Shown piece by piece: positions 42,897 to 55,557 of a stretch of DNA of 64,000 nt. The stretch comes from Siphlonurus alternatus (taxonomy: Eukaryota > Arthropoda > Insecta > Ephemeroptera > Siphlonuridae): NCBI GenBank assembly GCA_949825025.1, contig OX463779.1:46831284-46895283 (forward strand), given 5' to 3'. The position numbers and the translations under genes are program-made. Below the pieces are notes generated by a model. It ran no database searches. It saw only the letters and a list, made by a program, of their open reading frames with translations, and had not been told where the DNA came from. How positions within the stretch are numbered: the first letter of the stretch is position 1; each line of letters starts with the position of its first letter.

Positions 42897-43447
42897 TCTG
42901 CAAACAAAGTGTCATATATAAATTAAGTGCTATATTTTATATAATATTATACTCTGACAGCTGACTGTATCAGTTAGACTGTAGATATAGGTACCTTCAG
43001 CCTTCAGCAGTACATACCTAGCACATAAACCTCATAATAAACGTAAACAATGTTGAATGTAATTAAATCGTCGTAAACACAAAACACATGTTTTGAAAAT
43101 GTGAAAATAATCAACCAACTCGATGTGGCAACGTCGCACGACGTCGCATGCATTATTTTTCCAGCTAAAGAAATTTAAAACCAAATTCTCCACGATCCAT
43201 GATGATGGCCTTTTAATTATAATATATATAATTATAGCATGGATAAATTATAGAGTATTTTCTATCATGCATGATAGCGATATGATCCATATGATAGAAC
43301 TATAATTCTCGTTCGTAGAGTTCGCGCGGTCCTCATTACTTCATTACTTTTGATAATCTGCGTAATCTGGTAGTTTAATTGGCGCGCGTGATTATTCTGA
43401 TTTTATTTTATTATAAATTCTGATAGTCTCATCAACTCTGATGTAAA

Positions 43448-43846
43448 TTAAGGGTAAGATAACGCCACCAATGTTAAAAAAAATCCCTCACACAAAAATT
43501 TTGAAAAAATTTAAAATGTTCTCCTCTACACCCCCTGTCAGTAGATAAAATATCAGGTGTACAAATACGATCTATATATTAAGTTTTTGAGTTATAAATT
43601 TTTAAAAATATATGACTATAAATAATATATAATTTAACATGGAAGTTTCATTTCTCCATGTTAAATTAGTCAACTTTAAAAATTCATAACTCAAAAACTA
43701 GATCGTATTTGTATACCTGATATTTTAGCTACTATAATAGGGGGGCTAGCTCTGTATATATATAGAGGAGAACATTTTAATTTTTTTTCAAAATTTTTGT
43801 GTGAGGGATTTTTTTTAACATTGGTGGCGTTATCTTATACCCTTAA
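43448..43846. repeat. Foldback element, family A
   Basis: TTAAGGGTAAGATAACGCCA and TGGCGTTATCTTATACCCTTAA bound the family A arms and core (ATGTTCTCCTCTACACCCCC, AAATACGATCTA). It lies upstream of HDAC11, between that gene and the BTB gene. An extra AT-rich piece separates the arms. Confidence 0.9.
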
Positions 43847-44743
43847 CTTAAATAATATATAAATATATATATAGATAGATAATTAATATTAATTGATAAA
43901 AAATTAAACTGCACTGATGCATGCTATAGATATATTATAAGTGTACTGTGTATAATTTTTATAATTTTATTATTATTTAATTTGCAATGTACCCATGCAA
44001 CAACTGGAACTTCTGCATTGGTATATTTTGGGATCCAATAAACAAATCAAATCATATACAATAAGGAATTATTATTATTAAGTTAATAAAAAACTCTCTT
44101 TTTTTTAAATACATATTTTATTTATTCGCATTTTACAAAGACCGCAGTGCAAGATTTTATCTTTTAATTTTAAAACTATAAAAAAAATCAGCCTTCCTCC
44201 AAGGAGCACAGCTAAATAATAATATAAAAGTTACAATTTATTAATATTAATAATATAAATTTTGTTTAAACATAAACTCAGTTTGACTGCAGTAAAACTA
44301 ACTTGAACACTATTTAAAAAAAAAAAAAAAAATACAATAAAAATATGAACCACTGCTGATGTCACCGGGTACAAGACAACTTTGCAAACAGAAAAAAAAA
44401 TCTGACACGTCCCTCCTTGATGAAGCAAACTCAATAGAAAAGGAAGTGGGCCAGATATAACCAATATTATATACGTAGAAAACAACAAATACATCTTTTA
44501 TGATAATATATCTATCATCAAGTCAACGGTTCATAAATTTTACATTTTATAATTCAGCTTACTGTAAGAAAAAGCATAAAAATAATACAATTACAATTCA
44601 AAAATTAATGAAAAAAAATAAACAAAATTAGAAATTAAGTTCTGTCAAAAACACCTCTTAAAAATGTTGAGTTAAACAATGACAAGCATTTTTTGCTAAA
44701 TCAAAAGATGATGAACAAGTGAGTATTTTTAGATAAAAATTCA

Positions 44744-44775
<32 letters not shown>

Positions 44776-47091
44776 TTTTTTGTTGTTGTTGTTGTTCAAA
44801 GTGAGCATTAAGTGTCATTTATTTTATTTGTTAATTATTATTAGAGAGAGAGAAGAGGATTGAGCATTGCACTTTTAAAAGTTTGGTCAATTGCTGAGCA
44901 TCAGTGTATGTGCATATAAAATTTAGGCATCAAACTTTTTTTTTTTCACTAAAACCATTACAAGAATTATACTTACATCAAGCATTTATATTTTAAAAAC
45001 AAAATATACTATTTTCTTTCTGCTTTTAAAAAAACGAATGTATTATAGTTAAAAACATACCAAACCTCTATCCTCTTGCAGAAAAGCAAGCAAAAACTCA
45101 CTTGTAACCACACAGGTATACTCTCTTAGAGCAATAATGCAGCATCATTTTGATTAAGGCACACACAGAACACGGTACAATTCACTACATGGTTCCCATG
45201 TGTATCTAGTTAAGAGGTAAAATGTTATTTAAAAAGGCATACAAGAAAATATTCATTCATGTGCTTAATAACAATCTTTACAATATTGTTCTTTACATTT
45301 TGTTAGTACATAATTTAATTTTATTATATTTTTGATTAGATGATTTTTCTACAATAAAACTACTTGAAAAAAAAAGGGGGTTAATGTAAAAAATAAAAAT
45401 GAATTTAACAATGATAGTATATAGAGAAGTGGCAACATTTGAAACTTTTTAAAACAAAAAATTAAAACTAAAAAAAAATAATACACTAAAAAGCAATGAA
45501 CACATCCATTTCTGATTTTTTTTTTTATCTAATAATAAATATGTTATTATGGTACACTTTTTAATAAACAAGAAATTTCATTGAACAAAGAATATAAGTA
45601 AGCTGCAAAAATTACACAACTTTAATTATTTCATTCAATAAAATGCACCGTAAAACATATTTTAAGATTTGAGAATCAAAGAGTAATAAAGTGAAACATT
45701 TGGGTAGTCAACCCAACAATACTCTTGGATTTTTTTATTTAATTGTTATCAATTATTTTTGAGGTAGTCGACAATCACTTGAGGCAACAGCGTGTGCATG
45801 ATACAGGAAGTATGAGGGCGGAGGATAGAAAAGAAAGAAGTGGGAATAGATCACGAGATGGCATACTCCATGGTCAAATGTAAATAATATTAATATCATC
45901 TTTAGGAAACGACCCCTACCATCTCACCATCACATAGGTTCTATAATTATAGATATTAAAAAGAAAAAATTATCATAATCCCAAAAGATCTTGTCTCAAA
46001 TGCTGTATGTAACCTCAAGCTTTAATAATATTTAATTATACAGCAGTTATAATGTGCAAGACAAAAATTTTAGGATATGAGGAAGCAAAAAAGCAGAGTT
46101 TGGGAAGAAAAAGAAAAACAATGAGGTTTTAACACAACGACTTGGCTTTAGGAACTTCCCTCTTATCATTAGCATTCTACTCTTAACAACATAACTTCAA
46201 AGGCAAAATGCAATGGCTATAACCTTGTTTTGTACTTTACCAAGTCGTAATTAAATCCTCTTAGCATATGGCAGCATTTCTCATAATTAACAGCAAAAAT
46301 GTGTTTATCTCGCAAGTGTAACATAATATTATAATCACTTCTTGTGTTTTGATATATTTATAATACCAAATGCTTAATTTACTATGAATTTGCTGATGTT
46401 AACAAAATTTTACTAGAGAATCAAGATTGAGAGTGTAATTATTTTGATGGTGCATTTTGTGGTATTTTATCAATAAAATGTTAATAATGGTTAATTATTA
46501 CAGAAGGTAATAATTATTCCACAATACACATTGCATACTTGGATACTACTATAAGACATAATATTTAACAGAAAACATAAAATATTGTTTATTTATTTAC
46601 TTATATAATATTATTATATATAATATATTTTTTCTTTAAAAAGGAGGGGGGGTTACTGGTCAGGGAGCAATAGCGCACACACAAGAATATCCCAAGGCAA
46701 TTAAGAAAACATTCACAATGAAAAAACACATGACTTTTATGCTCAAGTGAATAAGTTATAATTATTATATAATATTATAAGTGCTCCAAAGATCAGTCTT
46801 AAAAAATAAACATACACGAACGACAAACTGTGCAAAATTGCACACACATTGTGCAATATGATGCGTCTCTTACAATAATTATAATATGTTATATAGGGAT
46901 GTCGTGAGCGTCGTTGTTTTTGTGTCATATATATATATAAACCATTGATAGAGTGTACAACATTATGGCCCACAAAATTCTGTTTGTGCTCTATACCTAC
47001 CATAATATATTATATTCAAGAGGGGGTATTTTTTTTTTCTTTAAACTTGACAAGTTTGTTATGATATTATATTCAAGTATTATTTTTAATG

Positions 47092-47122
<31 letters not shown>

Positions 47123-49545
47123 TGAAAATCCAGTAGATTGTTTCATTTGATTTATAGAGTGATTTAAAATCACTGGTATTTAAAAAAAAAAAAAAAAAAA
47201 AAAAAACGTTAAAATCAAATATGGAATGTGTCCTTCTTTAAGCTTTTGAAACCCAGTTGTTTTTCCAAGGCACAGTATTTTTTTATAATCTATCCAACTT
47301 AACTAAACTCTTGCAACTTTAACACTAACACAGTCACAGTCCTACGCTCTCGTTTTTTTTAACAACAAAAAACCTCTGTTCACCGGATTATTTAATTATT
47401 GAACATTCCATTTCCTTTTATTCAATCACAGACGCACCCAAGAAAAAAAAATGAAAAAAGGTCATACTTTCTGGGCATAATTAATTTTTTTTTGTCTGTA
47501 CATATACATTATATATTATAATAATATATTGCAAACTCATCTGTAGCAATTAATCCAACAAAAAAATTTTATCCCTCCACATGTGTGGTATATTATGTGG
47601 TCTCGGGTCTAAGGCCCCTACTTAACTCCACTAGATGTAGTTCAGTCTTGCAGGTCTATGATAATAATTATAAACAACGATATTAAAAAAAACAAAAACA
47701 ACGAGGGGAAAAAAAAAGATTAAATAATTTGTACATAAAAATAATAATAAGTAATTATGAACTTAATAAATTTGAATTTAATTACAAAAATTGGATTTTT
47801 CAGTTAAAGGGAGTAATTAAAGATAAGAAATAGTGCAACCAATATGATGAAAACGAGACTATTTAAATTAACAATTGCAATAAAATGCATAGGGTTTTAC
47901 TGTCGTTATATTTACACTTTGAACTTTGAAGCTTTATATACGGACTTAAGATTTTTAATATTTTTCTGAGAAAGGTTGTGGCAGTTATAATTAATCCAAT
48001 GAATGTGCTCTTACTGACTAGAATGTGGGGACTATTAATTGGTCCTACATTAAATCAGTCCTTATGTAGCCAGCATGTACCCCTTGCAAAATATCAGTCA
48101 ACAAAGCAATCACAGGGTCAATTAAAAATATAGTAAAAATATGAGCAATGAAAAATATATGGCTGAAAAACAAACAAAAACTACTGGGAGTATATAAAAA
48201 ACAGTATGACAAAAAAAAATACTAATAATCAATTATTGTGATTTGACAATCATTGTGGTGCACTGAAACAATGAGAAGAAACAAATATCCAACTGCAAAA
48301 ATCCAACTTTAACTTTGTTAATTATAATATATAGTACATCATATAGCACATTAATAGAACCTTTCTTAAGTTAAAGATTTTTTTTTTGTTTTTTTAAATT
48401 TTTTTTCTTTTTAACAATTGATTACACTTGTATCCCCAAAATATATCTTTTGCCAACCCTACATAGACTAAAAATATTATGGTTTTTCTAGATCATCCCT
48501 ATACCGTACTTTACATACAAAATTTAGATGGCAGCCCTTCTTCATATGGTGCCAACTTTTACCAACGTTTTTACTTGTCTGGATGTTAGCAAGACTTCTT
48601 TTGCTTGGGCCCGGAGGTTGTTTTCAACAGGCAGTCTAGGACTTTGCAAGTCCATCTTGATCCAGACTTATTTACATAACCCACTCCTCCATCTCTTCCT
48701 CCCTCCTTAATTCCTTTTCAACCCCTTTTTTGTATTAAAAAAAAGGGTGTATCATCATCGCTATCATCGCCCCTCTCAGTCTATATCATCACTAAGCTCC
48801 GGGCTGTAACAAAGACTCCCTCATTATTTTGTAAAAATTGGGTCTATTATTTCTAATTGTGATATATATATTTTCTTTTTTTCTTAAACTTCAGTCTTAT
48901 ATTTGACGCGTTCCCTCCTACTGAGTTCGAGGGAAAGGAAATGATAGCTTAATTAACAAGTCTTTCTTAATCACGAGGAAAAACATGTTTTGGTCCCTCC
49001 ATTATAATTAAATGTATATGACCAAGGCATGAACTGGTTGTATCCAGGGCAGAAAGACAAAAAAAAAAGTAGCAAACACTTAAATTATTGTGTTTGAGTT
49101 CAACAGGGAAAGCCTCATTTTTCAACAACTTAAAAATTACGGATAACATGTCTTTATGATTGCAGTTTTTAAGAAATTAGAAGATATTGAACAAATTAAA
49201 TGTGAATTTTACATTATATATTTCTTTTCTTTTCTCAACATTCTTTGAGAACAAAAATAAAAAATTCAATATCTTCCATTTTACTTTAAAACAAATGTGG
49301 TCCATTTATAACTTAAAATATAATCTTGCAAGAAAAAAAAAATTTGAGAGAACAATTGAATATGGAATTGTCTACATAAAAATATTGCACTGAAGATTTG
49401 AGATATTGTAACAATGAAAATATAATATGAATATTTTATCTGTAAAAATATAAAGATTGTTTTGCTATGTATTTACGGTGGCGGCAATGGTAAATTGCAG
49501 TCTTGACAGGCTGTGGCATGGTAGCAGGTAGGGAGGGGCTTGGTC
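43847..49545 (-). other. Repeat-poor AT-rich stretch, possible long 3' UTR of the BTB gene
   Basis: About 5.7 kb follow the BTB gene stop without any recognised foldback or hAT end and with no supportable exon; poly-A and poly-T runs are common. A minus-strand AATAAA at 44126-44121 could be the distal poly(A) signal. Long AT-rich 3' UTRs are usual for BTB developmental regulators, but no sequence evidence proves transcription here. Confidence 0.35.
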
Positions 49546-52274
49546 TCAGTCTCTTTCAGGGTCACCGCCCCCTCCTCCCACCGCCGTGGTTCGACCTGCT
49601 TCGTCCAGCACAGACCCACGATGTTCGTCTTTCAGCGACACGATGTGGGGGTGCAAGGGCGTCAGAGGCATAGCCACGGGTGTGGGTGGAGAGGGGGGAG
49701 GCACCAACGGTTTACGAGACACAGACAAATCCTCCACTTCGTCATGACTATGACTACTGCTTGCAGTAGGGCTAGGACTACTGCTACTGCGATGGTAATG
49801 GCGTGCATGTCTGTCATCACTCAGAAAATGACCCTGCGCAGCCAGCATGGTGCCTGGACTCGGAGGGGTCCGACATGGACTTGCTCTAACCAGAACACTC
49901 GCAGCCGTGCCTTCTTCTCGTTCCTCAGACTTGCGTAAGTGATGATCGGACGATGTCTGTTCTTCTCCTTCTGATTGGCTACAGAAACTTCCCGAATGAT
50001 TTAAACTAGAATTCATAGCTTCATTACTGTTACCGCCAAGACCAAATGGAAAGCTTCCTCGTTTAAATGGACGGCTTGTAGTGATGCCTAACTTCTTTAC
50101 CTTATCATATAGAGTTCGAGAAGGTACCCCAAATTTTCGAGCAGCTTGTAGTGCACTCATACCATTACGAACTGCATCAATTGCTGACATGATATCATTT
50201 CGTGTGTACTGCTTGTAGCGTTTCCACTCGGGTTTCTGCTGCGGCACATATGTTGCAATTCCTAAAAAAAGAAATCTACATGAGAAAGGAATTTATATAA
50301 AAAAAAAATATGCATTTTAAAATTTCCTTTTAATTAATTTTTATAGAAACAGCTTCTTGTTTAAACTTAAGAATACTTTACTGTAACCCTATAGTTTTTT
50401 ATGTATTTATTAATTTAATGAACTATCAATCAACTGTGCTCTGATAGAGCTATAAACTAAATAAAGTGAAAAGTATTATTTTTATTTATTTATTTAACTC
50501 CGCTGCAGTAGATTGCGAGGAAGCATTTTATTGTTTTGAGTTATGAACTATTTTTAAAATCATCAGATAGCCAAATTGTACCTTTTAAATCTCCAGAGTA
50601 AGTGGGGTGAGTTGATCCCGGCAGCATCATTTTGTTGGTCTGCAAACAAAGAAAATAAACTTTAGAAATCTGCAAACGAGACGGGGTCATCGCACAAGTC
50701 TAGACTAGAAACTTACATGGTCGTTCATATCGTCGTCAAGGTTGGCATCATTGTATAAAGAATGGTCGTCATCGCAGCTCGGCTCCCCTTTCATACTCTG
50801 CAATGACGAGAAGTTAATTTATAAAGGAGAAAAATTACCACCTTGAGCATGTACTATTTTTATTAATATATGATATTTGATTGCAAATAAATATTACAGT
50901 AAATATATAGTAGAGTATTGAACTCAAAAAAAATTATCCCAAAAATCGATAGAGGGTGCAAAATTATGCCACTCTGATTTTTTTCCAATTTTTTTAAACA
51001 CCGAGAAGTATTGCTAAAAAGTTTTGCCGAGGTCAGCTTTGAACCCACGCCCCTTTTAGGTCCTATCGTTTTATTAAGAGAGGCGTCTAGAGGCAGCACT
51101 TTCTCTGCATTTTCAAGATTTTTTTTTAAAAAATAGTTACTGGACTCTAAAAAACTAAAAAAAAAAAAAAAGATTAGCATAACTTTGCACCCTATATCCA
51201 TTTGTGCAATAAAAAAAATTAAGGTTGATACTCCATTACCTATAAATGCAATGTGCATAATTAGTATTGACAAAACAAAATAAAAAATGGAATTATTTTT
51301 TGTGGTACAGTAGTCAGGGTGACAGGACTGCAGTGAATGCTCACCTTCATAAGGCTGTGGCTGTGGGCTGATCCATTTGAATGGGCTCGTTCCGGATGAC
51401 ACACCAGCGAGACAGGTTGTTGAGATGAGTCCGCAGCGGGCGAGTGGCTGCTGCCCGGGGGAGAGTTGGAGGTCCCGCCACTTCCTGTGGGTGGCTGTGC
51501 CAGACTCTGACCAAGCACCGTGCGGAGTATCGGAGTGTCCCGACAGCTCAGTAGGCTAGACAGCTTCTTACGTTTGAGGGGCGAGAGGTCTCGCGTGTCG
51601 TAACTACTACTGAGCGAGTGAGGTGGTAGTGGCATGCAAGGTGGTAGACCTGGCATGGCCCACATGGGCATGGAGTTACTAAGACGAACTCGCTCTGCTG
51701 CAGCTGCAGCTCCTCCTAACATGGCAGACTTGCTGTACATGTAGGACTTAGAGAAGGCATTCTGGAGTAAACCTGCTGAATGAGGAGGTGACATATTCGG
51801 AGGTAGAGAGGAAATGTTAGCAGAAGTGCTAATGGTGGGAGGTGAGGGAGGACGGGGTGGGGGAGGAGGTGCTACCGGGGCTGCATTCCCAGTAGAAGTT
51901 GTTGCTGATTGCCCATTCTCTTCAACGAGACCTTTAACTTTAAGAGCTTCAGCTACTTTTAATAAACTGGCTAATTGATCTTGGGCCACATTTACTTCTC
52001 CACGATACATGTACTCAAGGATGGCTTTCATATCGTTATAACGAATATCTTTGAGAATCACCACGGGATGAGAACATGATACTTCAAGAAAGAGAGATTG
52101 AAAATATGTAGAACATGCAGCCAATACCATCTTGTGGCATTTGACTGTGGCGCCTTCACAAGCCAATGTGACGTCTGTGAAGGCTTCATTCTGCAGGAGT
52201 TGATCGAACACTGTCAGCAGGTTGGTTCGGTGATTGTTCCAACGCAAACAGTATTGCTGCGTCCCGCTACCCAT
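49546..52274 (-). CDS. BTB (POZ) and pipsqueak-type HTH transcription factor, 4 coding exons
   Basis: The exons on the minus strand are 52274-51345, 50797-50717, 50639-50582 and 50261-49546: 1785 nt, 594 aa, all in phase. The N-terminal BTB domain (residues about 6-125) includes QQYCLRWNNHRTNLLTVFDQ, FTDVTLACEGATVKCHKMVL, HPVVILKDIRYNDMKAILEY and MYRGEVNVAQDQLASLLKVA. A proline/serine-rich linker follows. An HTH-psq domain is at about 365-420 (EWKRYKQYTRNDIMSAIDAV, GMSALQAARKFGVPSRTLYD). BTB domains dimerise and the psq motif binds GA-rich DNA, so a nuclear regulator is likely. The start is the first ATG of exon 1. If spliced to the exon at 58131, an in-frame TGA precedes it and no other ATG intervenes. 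It belongs to the bric-a-brac/tramtrack/pipsqueak group; I cannot assign the exact orthologue. Confidence 0.94.
50909..51237. repeat. Foldback element, family B, in a BTB gene intron
   Basis: ATCGATAGAGGGTGCAAAAT on the left and TTTGCACCCTATATCCATTT on the right are inverses, with ends GAGTATTGAACTC and GGTTGATACTCCATTA. It takes up 329 of the 547 bp of the intron between coding exons 1 and 2. Confidence 0.85.
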
Positions 52275-52539
52275 CTCGCCTCCACCTTCCTCCACGGAAC
52301 TCCCACAGAGTCGAATCTGAAACAATTATAAAGACACTTTTAACAACTTGTTCATCAAATCACAAATATACAACAAAATAATTCAAGGAACGTAATTTCA
52401 TGATTGTGGCAATGGTGAGAATACAGTATATGAATATATTATATATTTAACGCAGCACGCAGTAATACTTTCATATTTTTTTTTTTTTTTTTTTTTTTTT
52501 TGACACAATTAATTATATACAGCTCGCGGCCAGTTAATG

Positions 52540-53159
52540 GATAGAGATAAGGTAGGGAATGGATGGTGGCCACCACGGCCTGTTAACCATCCCAGCATTC
52601 GATCGCTGAGGTGAGACTGAAGGAACCGTGGAAAACTTTTCAGTTAGGACAGACACCTTTACTTTTTATGAGAAAATGGAGACTAGTTGCAGATGACAAA
52701 ACGGTGTGGAAGGATTTTGAAAGCGTGTCGAAAATGATTCAGACTTTGGAGTGGGAGCCACTCGAGGAAAGGAGAAGATACAACCGATTAGGAAATTTGT
52801 TTAAAGTTAACAGGGAGATGGCAGGTTGGAGCGAGTTTAGTGACAGAACTAGGAAAGGTAGATATATTGGGAGGGGGGATCATCGGTGGAAACTGGAGCT
52901 CAGGGGTAGTGGAAGTGATGTGGGAAAGTACTCCTTCATAAACCGAACAGTGAGGGAGTGGAATTCCCTGCCGTCCGAGGTGGTAGGGGCGGAGAGTTAC
53001 GGGGGATTTAAGAGTGCGTTGAGCACTATATATTGCGAGCCACCGTGGTTTAGCCACATTTGCCGCAGATCGTTAAATCTAAATCTATCAATGGACCAAA
53101 GCAATATATTTATGTCCAAAGCCTGGGGAACCACACACAAGTGCATTACTTTCTTTTAA
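52540..53159 (+). pseudogene. Truncated non-LTR retrotransposon, reverse transcriptase C-terminal tail
   Basis: The open frame 52611-53159 reads LEWEPLEERRRYNRLGNLFK, GRYIGRGDHRWKLELRGSGS, then GKYSFINRTVREWNSLPSEV and ESYGGFKSAL. This is the tail found after the polymerase domain in Jockey/CR1-type elements (a WxxLxxRR helix, then an R(T)xxxWNxLP motif). The catalytic reverse transcriptase part is absent, so the copy is 5'-truncated and dead as a mobile unit. It lies in the intron just upstream of BTB coding exon 1, opposite in strand. A 27-T run at about 52475-52501 precedes it. Confidence 0.78.
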
Positions 53160-55136
53160 TCTTTTAATGCAGAGAAGGATCATTTTGCTTTAACTTTTAT
53201 ACCAAGGTTAATAAATTATTAATTTTTTTATTTAAATCTGAGTAAAATATAATTATTAAAAAAATATGTAAATTTTAATTCATCACAGTAAATATAAAAC
53301 TAAAATTGCTGTAAAAATCTTCAATACATCAGTATAAACGCAGTATAATTAGTAATTACAATTTATCTTAATTTAACCAACTTTAAACAGTAAATAGTGT
53401 ACTGTACATAAATATATATTAATTTATAAGAGGCCATCATTCATCTTGCGATTACCGGGTGTGTAATGGAGTGGGGGGAGTAACATGACACCTAGCTTTA
53501 ATTTGGGGAGGGGGAACTTTTGTAGAATATTTTGTTTCTGTGACAGCTAGTACATAATTACGTTTATTCACTCATTGAAGCATATTTATATTTCACAGCC
53601 TGAAAAAAAGATAAGGTGGGGGCGGGTTAAATAAGTGCCATGCAGTGTGGGCGGCAAAAGCAGAGACACCCCCCCCCCTTTTTAAACCACCACATTAAAT
53701 TAATTAATATGCACAATAATGTATAAAATATTGATATTTTAATAATTATTATTAAAGAAATCACACGAGAAGCTATATAGAGCTAGGTCTACGCATGCTG
53801 CAGTGAAAGGATGAGAGCTAGAACTATTTTTGTGAGCCATATCTTGACCGATCATGGCAATCAAACAAAAAAAAGTATGAAAAAAAACAAGAACTCATTT
53901 TTATCAATCGATATTTCAGATGACGTTAATTACGGCATTGCAGACGTCGATAATTCAATATTGGTAGTATATAAATAAAATAAATATTACAAAAGAAATA
54001 CAGCTGTCATGCAGTTGATGCACGGCCGGAGTACGTACGCGTACATACCGCTGCATCTTGTGTAACAAAAACTCCAGTTTTTAAAATTAACAGCAGCCGG
54101 TTTTATAATTATGCTCGCGATTTCGTTCCGCTAGCGCAACGCTCGACGGCACGGCATGCCATCCATCTTGTTGGGAGGGTCGTCAAAAAAGTGCATTATT
54201 TTTGTATCACTGCAGTTTATAATTTTTCTGTTATTATATCACATGATTCACGATTGAGCACGAATCGATATTTTTTTTATTATGATTGGTAGAAAAAAAT
54301 CGATAGTTGAATGGCATCGCTGTATTTCAAGGTCAAAAGAGGGGTGTGTTTTTCGGAGGTGCGCCCTCTCTAGACAGCTCCCAGACAACACATACTCCCC
54401 GCCCCCTTTTTTGTTCGCACATATCTGACATTTCTGCGATAAGTCTTACCTTGCTCGCTGCCTTGCCCTGCGCCCTTGCAAAGCTGCAGCAGCTTCTGCT
54501 TTGCCAGCCTCCACCTTTCGTCTACACTCCAGAGCAACTGCGTGTGGGTCTGGCGCAGTTTTTTGGCCCTACTCGCTACCCCCTCCTGCCCGCCGCCGCC
54601 AACACAGCCTGAATTTCGTTCGCACGCGTGTGCTGCCCTCCCAAAAAGCGGCGAACCTGCGTAGCGCACGGAACCACAAATTTAAGCAGGACGAGCAGGA
54701 CGTAAAAAAAAAAAGTGCATTTTTGTTTTATTTTTAAACTTGTAGCGTATATTTTCTAATTCCTATTACGTCTAAATTAAATTTATAAACAAAAATATCA
54801 ATAACGTAAATGCTAAGTGGTATTGCTTTTTCCCTACAAATTTATGTAATATTTAATTAACTATTTTTATTTTAATATGGCATCTCGTATATCGCAGTTC
54901 TAGGATTATTCTTTGCATGTAAATTATTCAGTCTATGTATGCAACATCTGTCAAATGTCACGCAATATTTTTCGCTGTTTTTTAAATATAAATTTTATGA
55001 GCAACAAATTATAGTCCTTTTATCCGGTTCGATGTATGGTTATAAAAAAAAATCGAGTTTTTTCTATAAGGAAAAAAAAAAAAATGTTTCATTGCGAATT
55101 CATGCGATAAAAATTTAGCACGAACTGCTATATTTC
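53160..55136. other. BTB gene first intron, nothing firm; GC-rich patch at 54345-54665
   Basis: AT-rich intron. The segment 54345-54665 is C-rich on the plus strand and GC-rich overall. It might be a regulatory patch or an alternative first exon, but no splice site or conserved frame supports this. Confidence 0.4.
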
Positions 55137-55144
55137 CTGGAAGC

Positions 55145-55523
55145 CAGGCACGGACTGGGCCGCAACGGCCCACCGAGCAAGAAGGAACGACGGCCCACAG
55201 AGGCGGAGGCTAGCACTCGAAAGGGGGGTCTGGGGGGCGACGCCCCCCAGAAGCTCGCCGCAGGCGGAATTTTTTTTAGGATTTCACTAGAATTTTCACT
55301 AAATATCACTACAATTTTATCAAATTACACTAAAAACTGAAATAAATTATTTAATGATACTTCATTGAAATCCTATGTACAATTATGATTTTTAAGGAAA
55401 AAAATGAGACTACTAAATATTTTTTTAGTTGCAAATACAATTGGTTTTAAAAATATATTTAAAATTATGTGTCATTAAAAAAAATAATTTGGTACCCATT
55501 ATCATCTACATTCATTCATTTAT

Positions 55524-55557
<34 letters not shown>

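Noticed and set aside
54307..54664. GC-rich segment with open frames in several frames on both strands
   Set aside because: Frames are open because of composition; no conserved motif and no matching splice sites.
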